From positions 372,001-436,000 of the forward strand of contig JAVHZZ010000075.1 in NCBI GenBank assembly GCA_036250195.1: a DNA stretch of 64,000 bases, read 5' to 3'. A program made the translations under genes and the position numbers. This document shows, piece by piece, positions 13,301 through 25,437 of this stretch (the stretch's first letter is position 1; every line of letters starts with the position of its first letter). The stretch comes from Mixophyes australis. Its lineage: Eukaryota; Chordata; Amphibia; Anura; Limnodynastidae. Below the pieces are notes generated by a model, which made no database searches, had not been told where the DNA came from, and saw only the letters and a program-made list of their open reading frames with translations.

Positions 13301-16300
13301 AAGAATAAAATAAAAATAAGTATAAAAATAAGAATAAAAAAAATAAGTATAAAAATAAGAATAAACAAAAATAAGTATAAAAATTAAAAAAATGTATTAA
13401 AATAAGTATAAAAATCAGAATATATATAAAAATAAGTATAAAAATAAGAATACGTATATAAATAAGTATAAAAATAAGAATAAGTATAAAAATAAGAATA
13501 AAACATAAATAAGTATAAAAATAAGAATAAAAAAAGGATAAAAATAAGAATAAGTATAAAAATAAGAATAAAACATAAATAAGTATAAAAATAAGAATAA
13601 AAAAAGGATAAAAATAAGAATAAGTATAAAAATAAGAATAAAAAAAAGTATAAAAATAAAAATAAGTATAAAAATAAGTATAAAAATAAGAATAAGTATA
13701 AAAATAAGTATAAAAATAAAAATAAGTATAAAAATAAGTATAAAAATAAGAATAAAAAAAAAATAGTATAAAAATAAGAATAAAACAAAAATAAGTATGA
13801 AAATAAGAATAAAATAAAAATAAGTATAAAAATAAGTATAAAAATCAGAATATGTATAAAAATAAGTATAAAAATAAGAATAAAACAAAAATAAGTATAA
13901 AAGTAAGAAAAAAAATGTATAAAAATAAGAATAGGCATAAAAATAAGTAAAAAAATAAGAATAAAAAAATAGTATAAAAATAAGAATAAGTATAAAAATA
14001 AGAATAAAAAAAAAAAAGTATAATAATAAGAATAAAAAAAAATAAGTATAAAAATAAAAATAAAACATAAATAAGTATAAAAATAAGAATAAAAAAAGGA
14101 TAAAAATAAGAATCAGTATAAAAATTAGAATAAGTATAAAAATAAGAATAAAAAAAAGTATAAAAATAAAAATAAGTATAAAAATAAGTATAAAAATAAG
14201 AATAAAACAAAAATAAGTATAAAAATAAGAATAAGTATAAAAATAAGTATAAAAATAAGAATAAGTATAAAAATAAGTATAAAAATAAGTATAAAAATAA
14301 GAATAAAAAAAAAATAGTATAAAAATAAGAATAAAACAAAAATAAGTATGAAAATAAGAATAAAATAAAAATAAGTATAAAAATAAAAATAAAAAAAAGT
14401 ATAAAAATAAGTATAAAAATAAGTATAAAAAAAATAAGTATAAAAATAAGAATAAACAAAAATAAGTAGAAAAATTAAAAAAAATGTATTAAAATAAGTA
14501 TAAAAATCAGAATAAGTATAAAAATAAGTATAAAAATAAGAATAAAAAAAAAAAGTATAAAAATAAGAATAAAAATAAGAATAAGTATAAAAATAAGAAT
14601 AAAATAAAAACAAGTATAAAAATAAGAATAAAAAAAAGGATAAAAATAAGAATAAGTATAAAAATAAGAATAAAAAAAATTAGTATAAAAATAAGAATAA
14701 GTATAAAAATAAGTATAAAAATAAGAATAAAAAAAAATAGTATAAAAATAAGAATAAGTATAAAAATAAGTATAAAAAAAAATAAGTATAAAAATAAGAA
14801 TAAAAAAAAAGTATAAAAATAAGAATAAATATAAAAATAAGTATAAAAATAAGAATAAAAAAAAAATTGTATAAAAATAAGAATAATTATAAAAATAAGT
14901 ATAAAAATAAGAATAAAAAAAAAATTGTATAAAAATAAGAATAAGTATAAAAATAAGTATAAAAATAAGAATAAAAAAAAGTATAAAAATAAGAATAAAA
15001 ATAAGAATAAGTATAAAAATAAGAATAAAATAAAAATAAGTATAAAAAAAATAATAAAAAAAAAATAGTATAAAAATAAGAATAAAACAAAAATAAGTAT
15101 GAAATTAAGAATAAAATAAAAATAAGTATAAAAATAAAAATAAAAAAAAAGTATAAAAATAAGAATAAAAAAAATAAGTATAAAAATAAGAATAAACAAA
15201 AATAAGTATAAAAATTAAAAAAATGTATTAAAATAAGTATAAAAATCAGAATATGTATAAAAATAAGTATAAAAATAAGAATAAAACAAAAATAAGTATA
15301 AAAAAATAGGAATAAGAAAAAAAAAGTATAAAAATAAGAATAAGTAAAAATAAGTATAACAATAAGAATAAAAAAAATTAGTATAAAAATAAGAATAAGT
15401 ATAAAAATAAGTATAAAAATAAGAATAAAAGAAAAATAAGTATAAAAATAAAAATAAGAAACAAAAAGTATAAAAATAAGAATAAAAAAAAATATAAAAA
15501 TAAGAATAAGTATAAAAATAAGTATAAAAAAAGAATAAAAAATAATTATTATAAAAATAAGAATAAAAAAATAAAGTATAAAAATAAGAATAAAAAAAAA
15601 TAAGTATAAAAATAAGAATAAAACACAAATAAGTATAAAAATAAGAATAAAACACAAATAAGTATAAAAATAAGAATAAAAAAAAGGATAAAAATAAGAA
15701 TAAGTATAAAAATAAGTATAAAAATAAGTATAAAAATAAGAATAATAAAAAAATTGTATAAAAATAAGAATAATTATAAAAATAAGTATAAAAATAAGAA
15801 TAAAAAAAAATTAGTATAAAAATAAGAATAAAATAAAAATAGGTATAAAAATAAAAATAAAAAAAAAGTATAAAAATAAGTATAAAAATAAGAATAAAAA
15901 AAAAATAGTATAAAAATAAGAATAAAACAAAAATAAGTATGAAAATAAGAATAAAATAAAAATAAGTATAAAAATAAAAATAAAAAAAAAGTATAAAAAT
16001 AAGTATAAAAATAAGAATAAAAAAAAAAAATATAAAAATAAGAATAAAAATAAGAATAAGTATAAAAATAAGAATAAAATAAAAACAAGTATAAAAATAA
16101 GAATAAAAAAAAGGATAAAAATAAGAATAAGTATAAAAATAAGAATAAAAAAAAGTATAAAAATAAGAATAAGTATAAAAATAAGTATGAAAATAAGTAT
16201 AAAAATAAGAATAAAAAAAAATTGTATAAAAATAAGAATAATTATAAAAATAAGTATAAAAATAAGAATAAAAAAAAGTATAAAAATAAGAATAAGTATA

Positions 16301-16569
16301 AAAATAAGTATAAAAATAAGTATAAAAATAAGAATAAAAAAAAATTGTATAAAAATAAGAATAATTATAAAAATAAGTATAAAAATAAGAATAAAAAAAA
16401 AATTGTATGAAAATAAGAATAATTATAAAAATAAGTATAAAAATAAGAATAAAAAAAAGTATAAAAATAATAAGTATAAAAATAAGTATAAAAATAAGAA
16501 TAAAAAAAATTAGTATAAAAATAAGAATAAGTATAAAAATAAGTATAAAAATAAGTATAAAAATAAGAA
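10379..16569 (+). repeat. Diverged satellite mosaic, 6.2 kb
   Basis: No gene or unique sequence. The left 300-400 bp match about 3,727-4,100 and 6,240-6,610. Landmark AATCAG cassettes lie at 11,477, 12,049, 12,730, 13,413, 13,843, 14,505 and 15,244; TACGTA occurs at 10,975 and 13,451. A block at about 12.3-13.08 kb reappears at about 17.6-18.4 kb and partly at 20.04-20.68 kb; positions 12,732-13,055 and 18,054-18,377 correspond. Variable numbers of AAGTATAAAAAT words separate these blocks. Confidence 0.75.
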
Positions 16570-18550
16570 AAAAAAAGTATAAAAATAAGAATAAAACACA
16601 AATAAGTATAAAAATAAGAATAAAAAAAAAATATAAAAATAAGTATAAAAATAAGAATAAAAAAAAATAAGTATAAAAATAAGAATAAAAAAAAAGGATA
16701 AAAATAAGAATAAGTATAAAAATAAGAATAAAATAAAAATAAGTATAAAAATAAGAATAAAAAAAAAATAGTATAAAAATAAGAATAAAAAAAAGTATAA
16801 AAATAAGAATAAAAATAAGAATAAGTATAAAAATAAGAATAAAATAAAAATAAGTATAAAAAAAAGAATAAAAAAAAAATAGTATAAAAATAAGAATAAA
16901 ACAAAAATAAGTATGAAATTAAGAATAAAATAAAAATAAGTATAAAAATAAAAATAAAAAAAAAGTATAAAAATAAGAATAAAAAAAATAAGTATAAAAA
17001 TAAGAATAAACAAAAATAAGTATAAAAATTAAAAAAATGTATTAAAATAAGTATAAAAATCAGAATATGTATAAAAAAAAGTATAAAAATAAGAATAAAA
17101 CAAAAATAAGTATAAAAATAGGAATAAGAAAAAAAAGTATAAAAATAAGAATAAGTAAAAATAAGTATAACAATAAGAATAAAAAAAATTAGTATAAAAA
17201 TAAGAATAAAACAAAAATAAGTATAAAAGTAAGAAAAAAAATGTATAAAAATAAGAATAGGCATAAAAATAAGTAAAAAAATAAGAATAAAAAAAAATAA
17301 GTATAATAATAAGACTAAAAGAAAAATAAGTATAAAAATAAGAATAAAACACAAATAAGTATAAAAATAAGAATAAAAAAAAGGATAAAAATAAGAATAA
17401 GTATAAAAATAAGAATGAAAAAAAGTATAAAAATAAGAATAAGTATAAAAATAAGTATAAAAATAAGAATAATAAAAAAATTGTATAAAAATAAGAATAA
17501 TTATAAAAATAAGTATAAAAATAAGAATAAAAAAAAATTAGTATAAAAATAAGAATACGTATATAAATAAGTATAAAAATAAGAATAAGTATAAAAATAA
17601 GAATAAAAAAATAAGTATAAAAATAAGAATAAAACATAAATAAGTATAAAAATAAGAATAAAAAAGGATAAAAATAAGAATAAGTATAAAAATAAGAATA
17701 AAAAAAGTATAAAAATAAAAATAAGTATAAAAATAAGTATAAAAATAAGAATAAAACAAAAATAAGTATAAAAATAAGAATAAGTATAAAAATAAGTATA
17801 AAAATAAGAATAAGTATAAAAATAAGTATAAAAATAAGTATAAAAATAAGAATAAAAAAAAATAGTATAAAAATAAGAATAAAACAAAAATAAGTATGAA
17901 AATAAGAATAAAATAAAAATAAGTATAAAAATAAAAATAAAAAAAAGTATAAAAATAAGTATAAAAATAAGAATAAAAAAAATAAGTATAAAAATAAGAA
18001 TAAACAAAAATAAGTATAAAAATTAAAAAAATGTATTAAAATAAGTATAAAAATCAGAATAAGTATAAAAATAAATATAAAAATAAGAATAAAACAAAAA
18101 TAAGTATAAAAATAGGAATAAGAAAAAAAAAGTATAAAAATAAGAATAAGTAAAAATAAGTATAAAAATAAGAATAAAAGAAAAATAAGTATAAAAATAA
18201 AAATAAGAAACAAAAAGTATAAAAATAAGAATAAAACAAAAATAAGTATAAAAATAAGAATAAAAATGTATAAAAATAAGAATAAAAATAAGAATAAGTA
18301 TAAAAATAAGAATAAAATAAAAATAAGTATAAAAATAAGAATAAAAAAAAAATAGTATAAAAATAAGAATAAAACAAAAATAAGTATGAAAATAAGAATA
18401 AAATAAAAATAAGTATAAAAATAAAAATAAAAAATAAGTATAAAAATAAGAATAAAAAAAATAAGTATAAAAATAAGAATAAACAAAAATAAGTATAAAA
18501 ATTAAAAAAAATGTATTAAAATAAGTATAAAAATCAGAATATGTATAAAA
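16570..18550 (+). repeat. About 2.0-kb module, copy 1
   Basis: The word order of this segment repeats at about 18,821-20,814. The offset is 2,391 bp through the middle part (for example 17,013 to 19,404 and 17,354 to 19,745) and 2,279 bp in the right part (18,054 to 20,333), so one copy carries an internal length change of about 112 bp. A rare AAGACTAAAAG word near 17,312 is shared with about 19,703, 23,450 and 49,876. Boundaries are approximate. Confidence 0.7.
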
Positions 18551-18820
18551 ATAAGTATAAAAATAAGAATAAAAAAAAAATTGTATAAAAATAAGAATAA
18601 ATATAAAAATAAGTATAAAAATAAGAATAAAAAAAAATTGTATAAAAATAAGAATAATTATAAAAATAAGTATAAAAATAAGAATAAAAAAAAATGTGTA
18701 TAAAAATAAGAATAAGTATAAAAATAAGTATAAAAATAAGAATAAAAAAAATTAGTATAAAAATAAGAATAAGTATAAAAATAAGTATAAAAATAAGTAT
18801 AAAAATAAGAAAAAAAAAGT

Positions 18821-20814
18821 ATAAAAATAAGAATAAAACACAAATAAGTATAAAAATAAGAATAAAAAAAAAATATAAAAATAAGTATAAAAATAAGAAT
18901 AAAAAAAAATAAGTATAAAAATAAGAATAAAAAAAAAGGATAAAAATAAGAATAAGTATAAAAATAAGAATAAAATAAAAATAAGTATAAAAATAAGAAT
19001 AAAAAAAAAATAGTATAAAAATAAGAATAAAACAAAAATAAGTATGAAAATAAGAATAAAATAAAAATAAGTATAAAAATAAAAATAAAAAAAAGTATTA
19101 AAATAAGTATAAAAATAAGAATAAAAAAAATAAGTATAAAAATAAGAATAAAAAAAAATAAGTATAAAAATAAGAATAAAAAAAAGTATAAAAATAAGAA
19201 TAAAAATAAGAATAAGTATAAAAATAAGAATAAAATAAAAATAAGTATAAAAAAAAGAATAAAAAAAAAATAGTATAAAAATAAGAATAAAACAAAAATA
19301 AGTATGAAATTAAGAATAAAATAAAAATAAGTATAAAAATAAAAATAAAAAAAAAGTATAAAAATAAGAATAAAAAAAATAAGTATAAAAATAAGAATAA
19401 ACAAAAATAAGTATAAAAATTAAAAAAATGTATTAAAATAAGTATAAAAATCAGAATATGTATAAAAAAAAGTATAAAAATAAGAATAAAACAAAAATAA
19501 GTATAAAAATAGGAATAAGAAAAAAAAGTATAAAAATAAGAATAAGTAAAAATAAGTATAACAATAAGAATAAAAAAAATTAGTATAAAAATAAGAATAA
19601 AACAAAAATAAGTATAAAAGTAAGAAAAAAAATGTATAAAAATAAGAATAGGCATAAAAATAAGTAAAAAAATAAGAATAAAAAAAAATAAGTATAATAA
19701 TAAGACTAAAAGAAAAATAAGTATAAAAATAAGAATAAAACACAAATAAGTATAAAAATAAGAATAAAAAAAAGGATAAAAATAAGAATAAGTATAAAAA
19801 TAAGAATGAAAAAAAGTATAAAAATAAGAATAAGTATAAAAATAAGTATAAAAATAAGAATAATAAAAAAATTGTATAAAAATAAGAATAATTATAAAAA
19901 TAAGTATAAAAATAAGAATAAAAAAAAATTAGTATAAAAATAAGAATACGTATATAAATAAGTATAAAAATAAGAATAAGTATAAAAATAAGAATAAAAA
20001 AATACGTATATAAATAAGTATAAAAATAAGAATAAGTATAAAAATAAGAATAAAAAAATAAGTATAAAAATAAGAATAAAACATAAATAAGTATAAAAAT
20101 AAGAATAAAAAAAGTATAAAAATAAAAAAAAGTATAAAAATAAGTATAAAAATAAGAATAAAACAAAAATAAGTATAAAAATAAGAATAAAATAAAAATA
20201 AGTATAAAAATAAAAATTAAAAAAAGTATAAAAATAAGTATAAAAATAAGAATAAAAAAAATAAGTATAAAAATAAGAATAAACAAAAATAAGTATAAAA
20301 ATTAAAAAAATGTATTAAAATAAGTATAAAAATCAGAATAAGTATAAAAATAAATATAAAAATAAGAATAAAACAAAAATAAGTATAAAAATAGGAATAA
20401 GAAAAAAAAAGTATAAAAATAAGAATAAGTAAAAATAAGTATAAAAATAAGAATAAAAGAAAAATAAGTATAAAAATAAAAATAAGAAACAAAAAGTATA
20501 AAAATAAGAATAAAACAAAAATAAGTATAAAAATAAGAATAAAAATGTATAAAAATAAGAATAAAAATAAGAATAAGTATAAAAATAAGAATAAAATAAA
20601 AATAAGTATAAAAATAAGAATAAAAAAAAAATAGTATAAAAATAAGAATAAAACAAAAATAAGTATGAAAATAAGAATAAAATAAAAATAAGTATAAAAA
20701 TAAAAATAAAAAATAAGTATAAAAATAAGAATAAAAAAAATAAGTATAAAAATAAGAATAAACAAAAATAAGTATAAAAATTAAAAAAAATGTATTAAAA
20801 TAAGTATAAAAATC
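18821..20814 (+). repeat. About 2.0-kb module, copy 2
   Basis: Direct copy of 16,570-18,550. It carries an extra local duplication around TACGTA: sites at 19,947 and 20,003 are 56 bp apart, whereas copy 1 has a single site at 17,556. The 324-bp stretch at 20,333-20,656 corresponds to 18,054-18,377 and 12,732-13,055. Confidence 0.7.
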
Positions 20815-21641
20815 AGAATATGTATAAAAATAAGTATAAAAATAAGAATAAAACAAAAATAAGTATAAAAATAGGAATAAGAAAAAAAAAGTATAAAAAT
20901 AAGAATAAGTAAAAATAAGTATAAAAATAAGAATTAAAAAAAATTAGTATAAAAATAAGAATAAGTATAAAAATAAGTATAAAAATAAGAATAAAAGAAA
21001 AATAAGTATAAAAATAAAAATAAGAAACAAAAAGTATAAAAATAAGAATAAAACAAAAATAAGTATAAAAGTAAGAAAAAAAATGTATAAAAATAAGTAT
21101 AAAAATCAGAATATGTATAAAAATAAGTATAAAAATAAGAATAAAACAAAAATAAGTATAAAAATAGGAATAAGAAAAAAAAAGTATAAAAATAAGAATA
21201 AGTAAAAATAAGTATAAAAATAAGAATTAAAAAAAATTAGTATAAAAATAAGAATAAGTATAAAAATAAGTATAAAAATAAGAATAAAAGAAAAATAAGT
21301 ATAAAAATAAAAATAAGAAACAAAAAGTATAAAAATAAGAATAAAACAAAAATAAGTATAAAAATAAGAATAAAAATGTATAAAAATAAGAATAAAAATA
21401 AGAATAAGTATAAAAATAAGAATAAAATAAAAATAAGTATAAAAATAAGAATAAAAAAAAAATAGTATAAAAATAAGAATAAAACAAAAATAAGTATGAA
21501 AATAAGAATAAAATAAAAATAAGTATAAAAATAAAAATAAAAAATAAGTATAAAAATAAGAATAAAAAAAATAAGTATAAAAATAAGAATAAACAAAAAT
21601 AAGTATAAAAATTAAAAAAAATGTATTAAAATAAGTATAAA
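20811..21641 (+). repeat. 831-bp tandem unit, copy 1
   Basis: AATCAGAAT landmarks fall at 20,811, 21,104, 21,642 and 21,935. The spacings are 293, 538 and 293 bp, so the unit is 831 bp with an internal 293-bp sub-step. Words containing AGGAATAAG, GAATTAAAA, GAAACAAAAAG and AAAAGTAAG follow each landmark in the same order. Confidence 0.8.
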
Positions 21642-22061
21642 AATCAGAATATGTATAAAAATAAGTATAAAAATAAGAATAAAACAAAAATAAGTATAAA
21701 AATAGGAATAAGAAAAAAAAAGTATAAAAATAAGAATAAGTAAAAATAAGTATAAAAATAAGAATTAAAAAAAATTAGTATAAAAATAAGAATAAGTATA
21801 AAAATAAGTATAAAAATAAGAATAAAAGAAAAATAAGTATAAAAATAAAAATAAGAAACAAAAAGTATAAAAATAAGAATAAAAGAAAAATAAGTATAAA
21901 AGTAAGAAAAAAAATGTATAAAAATAAGTATAAAAATCAGAATATGTATAAAAATAAGTATAAAAATAAGAATAAAACAAAAATAAGTATAAAAATAGGA
22001 ATAAGAAAAAAAAAGTATAAAAATAAGAATAAGTAAAAATAAGTATAACAATAAGAATAAA
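21642..22061 (+). repeat. 831-bp tandem unit, partial second copy
   Basis: It repeats the first half of 20,811-21,641, including the 293-bp internal step (21,642 to 21,935). It then ends near 22,061, where the large segment shared with 48,557 onward begins. Confidence 0.75.
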
Positions 22062-22558
22062 AAAAATTAGTATAAAAAAAAGAATAAGTATAAAAATAAG
22101 TATAAAAATAAGAATAAAAGAAAAATAAGTATAAAAATAAAAATAAGAAACAAAAAGTATAAAAATAAGAATAAAACAATAATAAGTATAAAAGTAAGAA
22201 AAAAAATGTATAAAAATAAGAATAGGCATAAAAATAAGTAAAAAAATAAGAATAAAAAAAAATAGTATAAAAATAAGAATAAGTATAAAAATAATTATAA
22301 AATAAGAATAAAAAAAAAGTATAATAATAAGAATAAAAAAAACAAGTATAAAAATAAGAATAAAACACAAATAAGTATAAAAATAAGAATAAGTATAAAA
22401 ATAAGAATAAAACCAAAATAAGTATAAAAATTAAAAAAAATGTATAAAAATAAGTATAAAAATAAGAATAAAAAAAGTATAAGAATAAGTATAATAATAA
22501 GTATAAAAATAAGAATAAAAAAAAGGATAAAAATAAGAATAAGTATAAAAATAAGAAT
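22062..22558 (+). repeat. About 0.5-kb module, copy 1
   Basis: This block is repeated 2,705 bp downstream at 24,767-25,263. Both copies contain AGGCATA (22,225 and 24,930) and the CC doublet (22,413 and 25,118). The CC doublet is otherwise seen only in the copy-B equivalents at 48,908 and 51,544. Confidence 0.8.
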
Positions 22559-23519
22559 AAAACACAAATAAGTATAAAAATAAGAATAAAAAAAAAATAT
22601 AAAAATAAGTATAAAAATAAGAATAAAAAAAAATAAGTATAAAAATAAGAATAAAAAAAAAGGATAAAAATAAGAATAAGTATAAAAATAAGAATAAAAA
22701 AAAATAAGTATAAAAATAAGAATAAAAAAAAAGGATAAAAATAAGAATAAGTATAAAAATAAGAATAAAAAAAAATAAGTATAAAAATAAGAATAAAAAA
22801 AAAGGATAAAAATAAGAATAAGTATAAAAATAAGAATAAAATAAAAATAAGTATAAAAATAAGAATAAAAAAAAAATAGTATAAAAATAAGAATAAAACA
22901 AAAATAAGTATGAAAATAAGAATAAAAAAAAGTATAAAAATAAGAATAAAAATAAGAATAAGTATAAAAATAAGAATAAAATAAAAATAAGTATAAAAAA
23001 AAGAATAAAAAAAAAATAGTATAAAAATAAGAATAAAACAAAAATAAGTATGAAATTAAGAATAAAATAAAAATAAGTATAAAAATAAAAATAAAAAAAA
23101 AGTATAAAAATAAGAATAAAAAAAATAAGTATAAAAATAAGAATAAACAAAAATAAGTATAAAAATTAAAAAAATGTATTAAAATAAGTATAAAAATCAG
23201 AATATGTATAAAAAAAAGTATAAAAATAAGAATAAAACAAAAATAAGTATAAAAATAGGAATAAGAAAAAAAAGTATAAAAATAAGAATAAGTAAAAATA
23301 AGTATAACAATAAGAATAAAAAAAATTAGTATAAAAATAAGAATAAAACAAAAATAAGTATAAAAGTAAGAAAAAAAATGTATAAAAATAAGAATAGGCA
23401 TAAAAATAAGTAAAAAAATAAGAATAAAAAAAAATAAGTATAATAATAAGACTAAAAGAAAAATAAGTATAAAAATAAGAATAAAACACAAATAAGTATA
23501 AAAATAAGAATAAAAAAAA

Positions 23520-24760
23520 GTATAAAAATAAGAATAAGTATAAAAATAAGTATAAAAATAAGAATAAAACAAAAATAAGTATAAAAATAAGAATAAACAA
23601 AAATAAGTATAAAAATAAGAATAAAAAAAATTGTATAAAAATAAGTATAAGTATAAAAATAAGTATAAAAATAAGAATAAAAAAAAAGTATAAGAATAAG
23701 TATAATAATAAGTATAAAAATAAGAAAAAAACAAAAATACATATAAAAATAAGAATAAGTATAAAAATAAGAATAAAATAAAAATAAGTATAAAAATAAG
23801 AATAAAAAAAAAATAGTATAAAAATAAGAATAAAACAAAAATAAGTATAAAAATAAGAATAAACAAAAGGATAAAAATAAGAATAAGTATAAAAATAAGA
23901 ATAAAAAAAGTATAAAAATAAGAATAAGTATAAAAATAAGTATAAAAATAAGTATAACAAAAATTAGTATAAAAATAAGAATAAGTATAAAAATAAGTAT
24001 AAAAATCAGAATAAAAAAGTATAAGAATAAGAATAAGTATAAAAATAAGTATAAAAATAAGAATAAAAAAAAAATTAGTATAAAAATAAGAATAAAAGAA
24101 ATTAATATAAAAATAAGAATAAGTATAAAAATAAGTATAAAAATAATAATAAAACAAAAATAAGTATAAAAATAAGAATAAACAAAAATAAGTATAAAAA
24201 TTAAAAAATATGTATTAAAATAAGTTTAAAAATCAGAATAAGTATAAAAATAAGTATAAAAATAAGAATAAAACAAAAATAAGTATAAAAATAAGAATAA
24301 ACAAAAATAAGTATAAAAATAAGAATAAAAAAAATTGTATAAAAATAAGTATAAGTATAAAAATAAGTATAAAAATAAGAATAAAAAAAAAGTATAAGAA
24401 TAAGTATAATAATAAGTATAAAAATAAGAAAAAAACAAAAATACATATAAAAATAAGAATAAGTATAAAAATAAGAATAAAATAAAAATAAGTATAAAAA
24501 TAAGAATAAAAAAAAATAGTATAAAAATAAGAATAAAACAAAAATAAGTATAAAAATAAGAATAAACAAAAAGGATAAAAATAAGAATAAGTATAAAAAT
24601 AAGAATAAAAAAAGTATAAAAATAAGAATAAGTATAAAAATAAGTATAAAAATAAGTATAAAAAAAAATTAGTATAAAAATAAGAATAAGTATAAAAATA
24701 AGTATAAAAATAAGAATAAGTATAAAAATAAGAATAAAACAAAAATAAGTATAAAAATAA
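23520..24760 (+). repeat. 1.24-kb right-family module carrying TACATATA
   Basis: This block is the first clear appearance of the word AAATACATATAAAAAT (near 23,737), which I did not find to its left. It recurs at about 35,213-36,455 (offset 11,693 bp) and, as part of the large duplication, at about 49,946-51,186. It also carries the landmark variant AAAATATGTATT near 24,207 followed by AAGTTTAAAAATCAG, a version of the AATCAG cassette restricted to this family. Confidence 0.75.
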
Positions 24761-24766
24761 GAATAA

Positions 24767-25263
24767 AAAAAATTAGTATAAAAAAAGAATAAGTATAAAA
24801 ATAAGTATAAAAATAAGAATAAAAGAAAAATAAGTATAAAAATAAAAATAAGAAACAAAAAGTATAAAAATAAGAATAAAACAATAATAAGTATAAAAGT
24901 AAGAAAAAAAATGTATAAAAATAAGAATAGGCATAAAAATAAGTAAAAAAATAAGAATAAAAAAAAATAGTATAAAAATAAGAATAAGTATAAAAATAAT
25001 TATAAAATAAGAATAAAAAAAAAGTATAATAATAAGAATAAAAAAAACAAGTATAAAAATAAGAATAAAACACAAATAAGTATAAAAATAAGAATAAGTA
25101 TAAAAATAAGAATAAAACCAAAATAAGTATAAAAATTAAAAAAAATGTATAAAAATAAGTATAAAAATAAGAATAAAAAAAGTATAAGAATAAGTATAAT
25201 AATAAGTATAAAAATAAGAATAAAAAAAAGGATAAAAATAAGAATAAGTATAAAAATAAGAAT
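24767..25263 (+). repeat. About 0.5-kb module, copy 2
   Basis: Direct copy of 22,062-22,558, including the CC doublet at 25,118-25,119. The two copies part at the linker after about 25,263: this one continues with an A-run and a TATAAAAAT word, whereas copy 1 continues with AAAACACAAAT. Confidence 0.8.
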
Positions 25264-25437
25264 AAAAAAAAATATAAAAATAAGAATAAGTATAAAAATA
25301 AGTATAAAAAAAGAATAAAAAATAATTAGTATAAAAATAAGAATAAAAAAAAAAAGTATAAAAATAAGAATAAAAAAAAATAAGTATAAAAATAAGAATA
25401 AAACATAAATAAGTATAAAAATAAGAATAAAACACAA

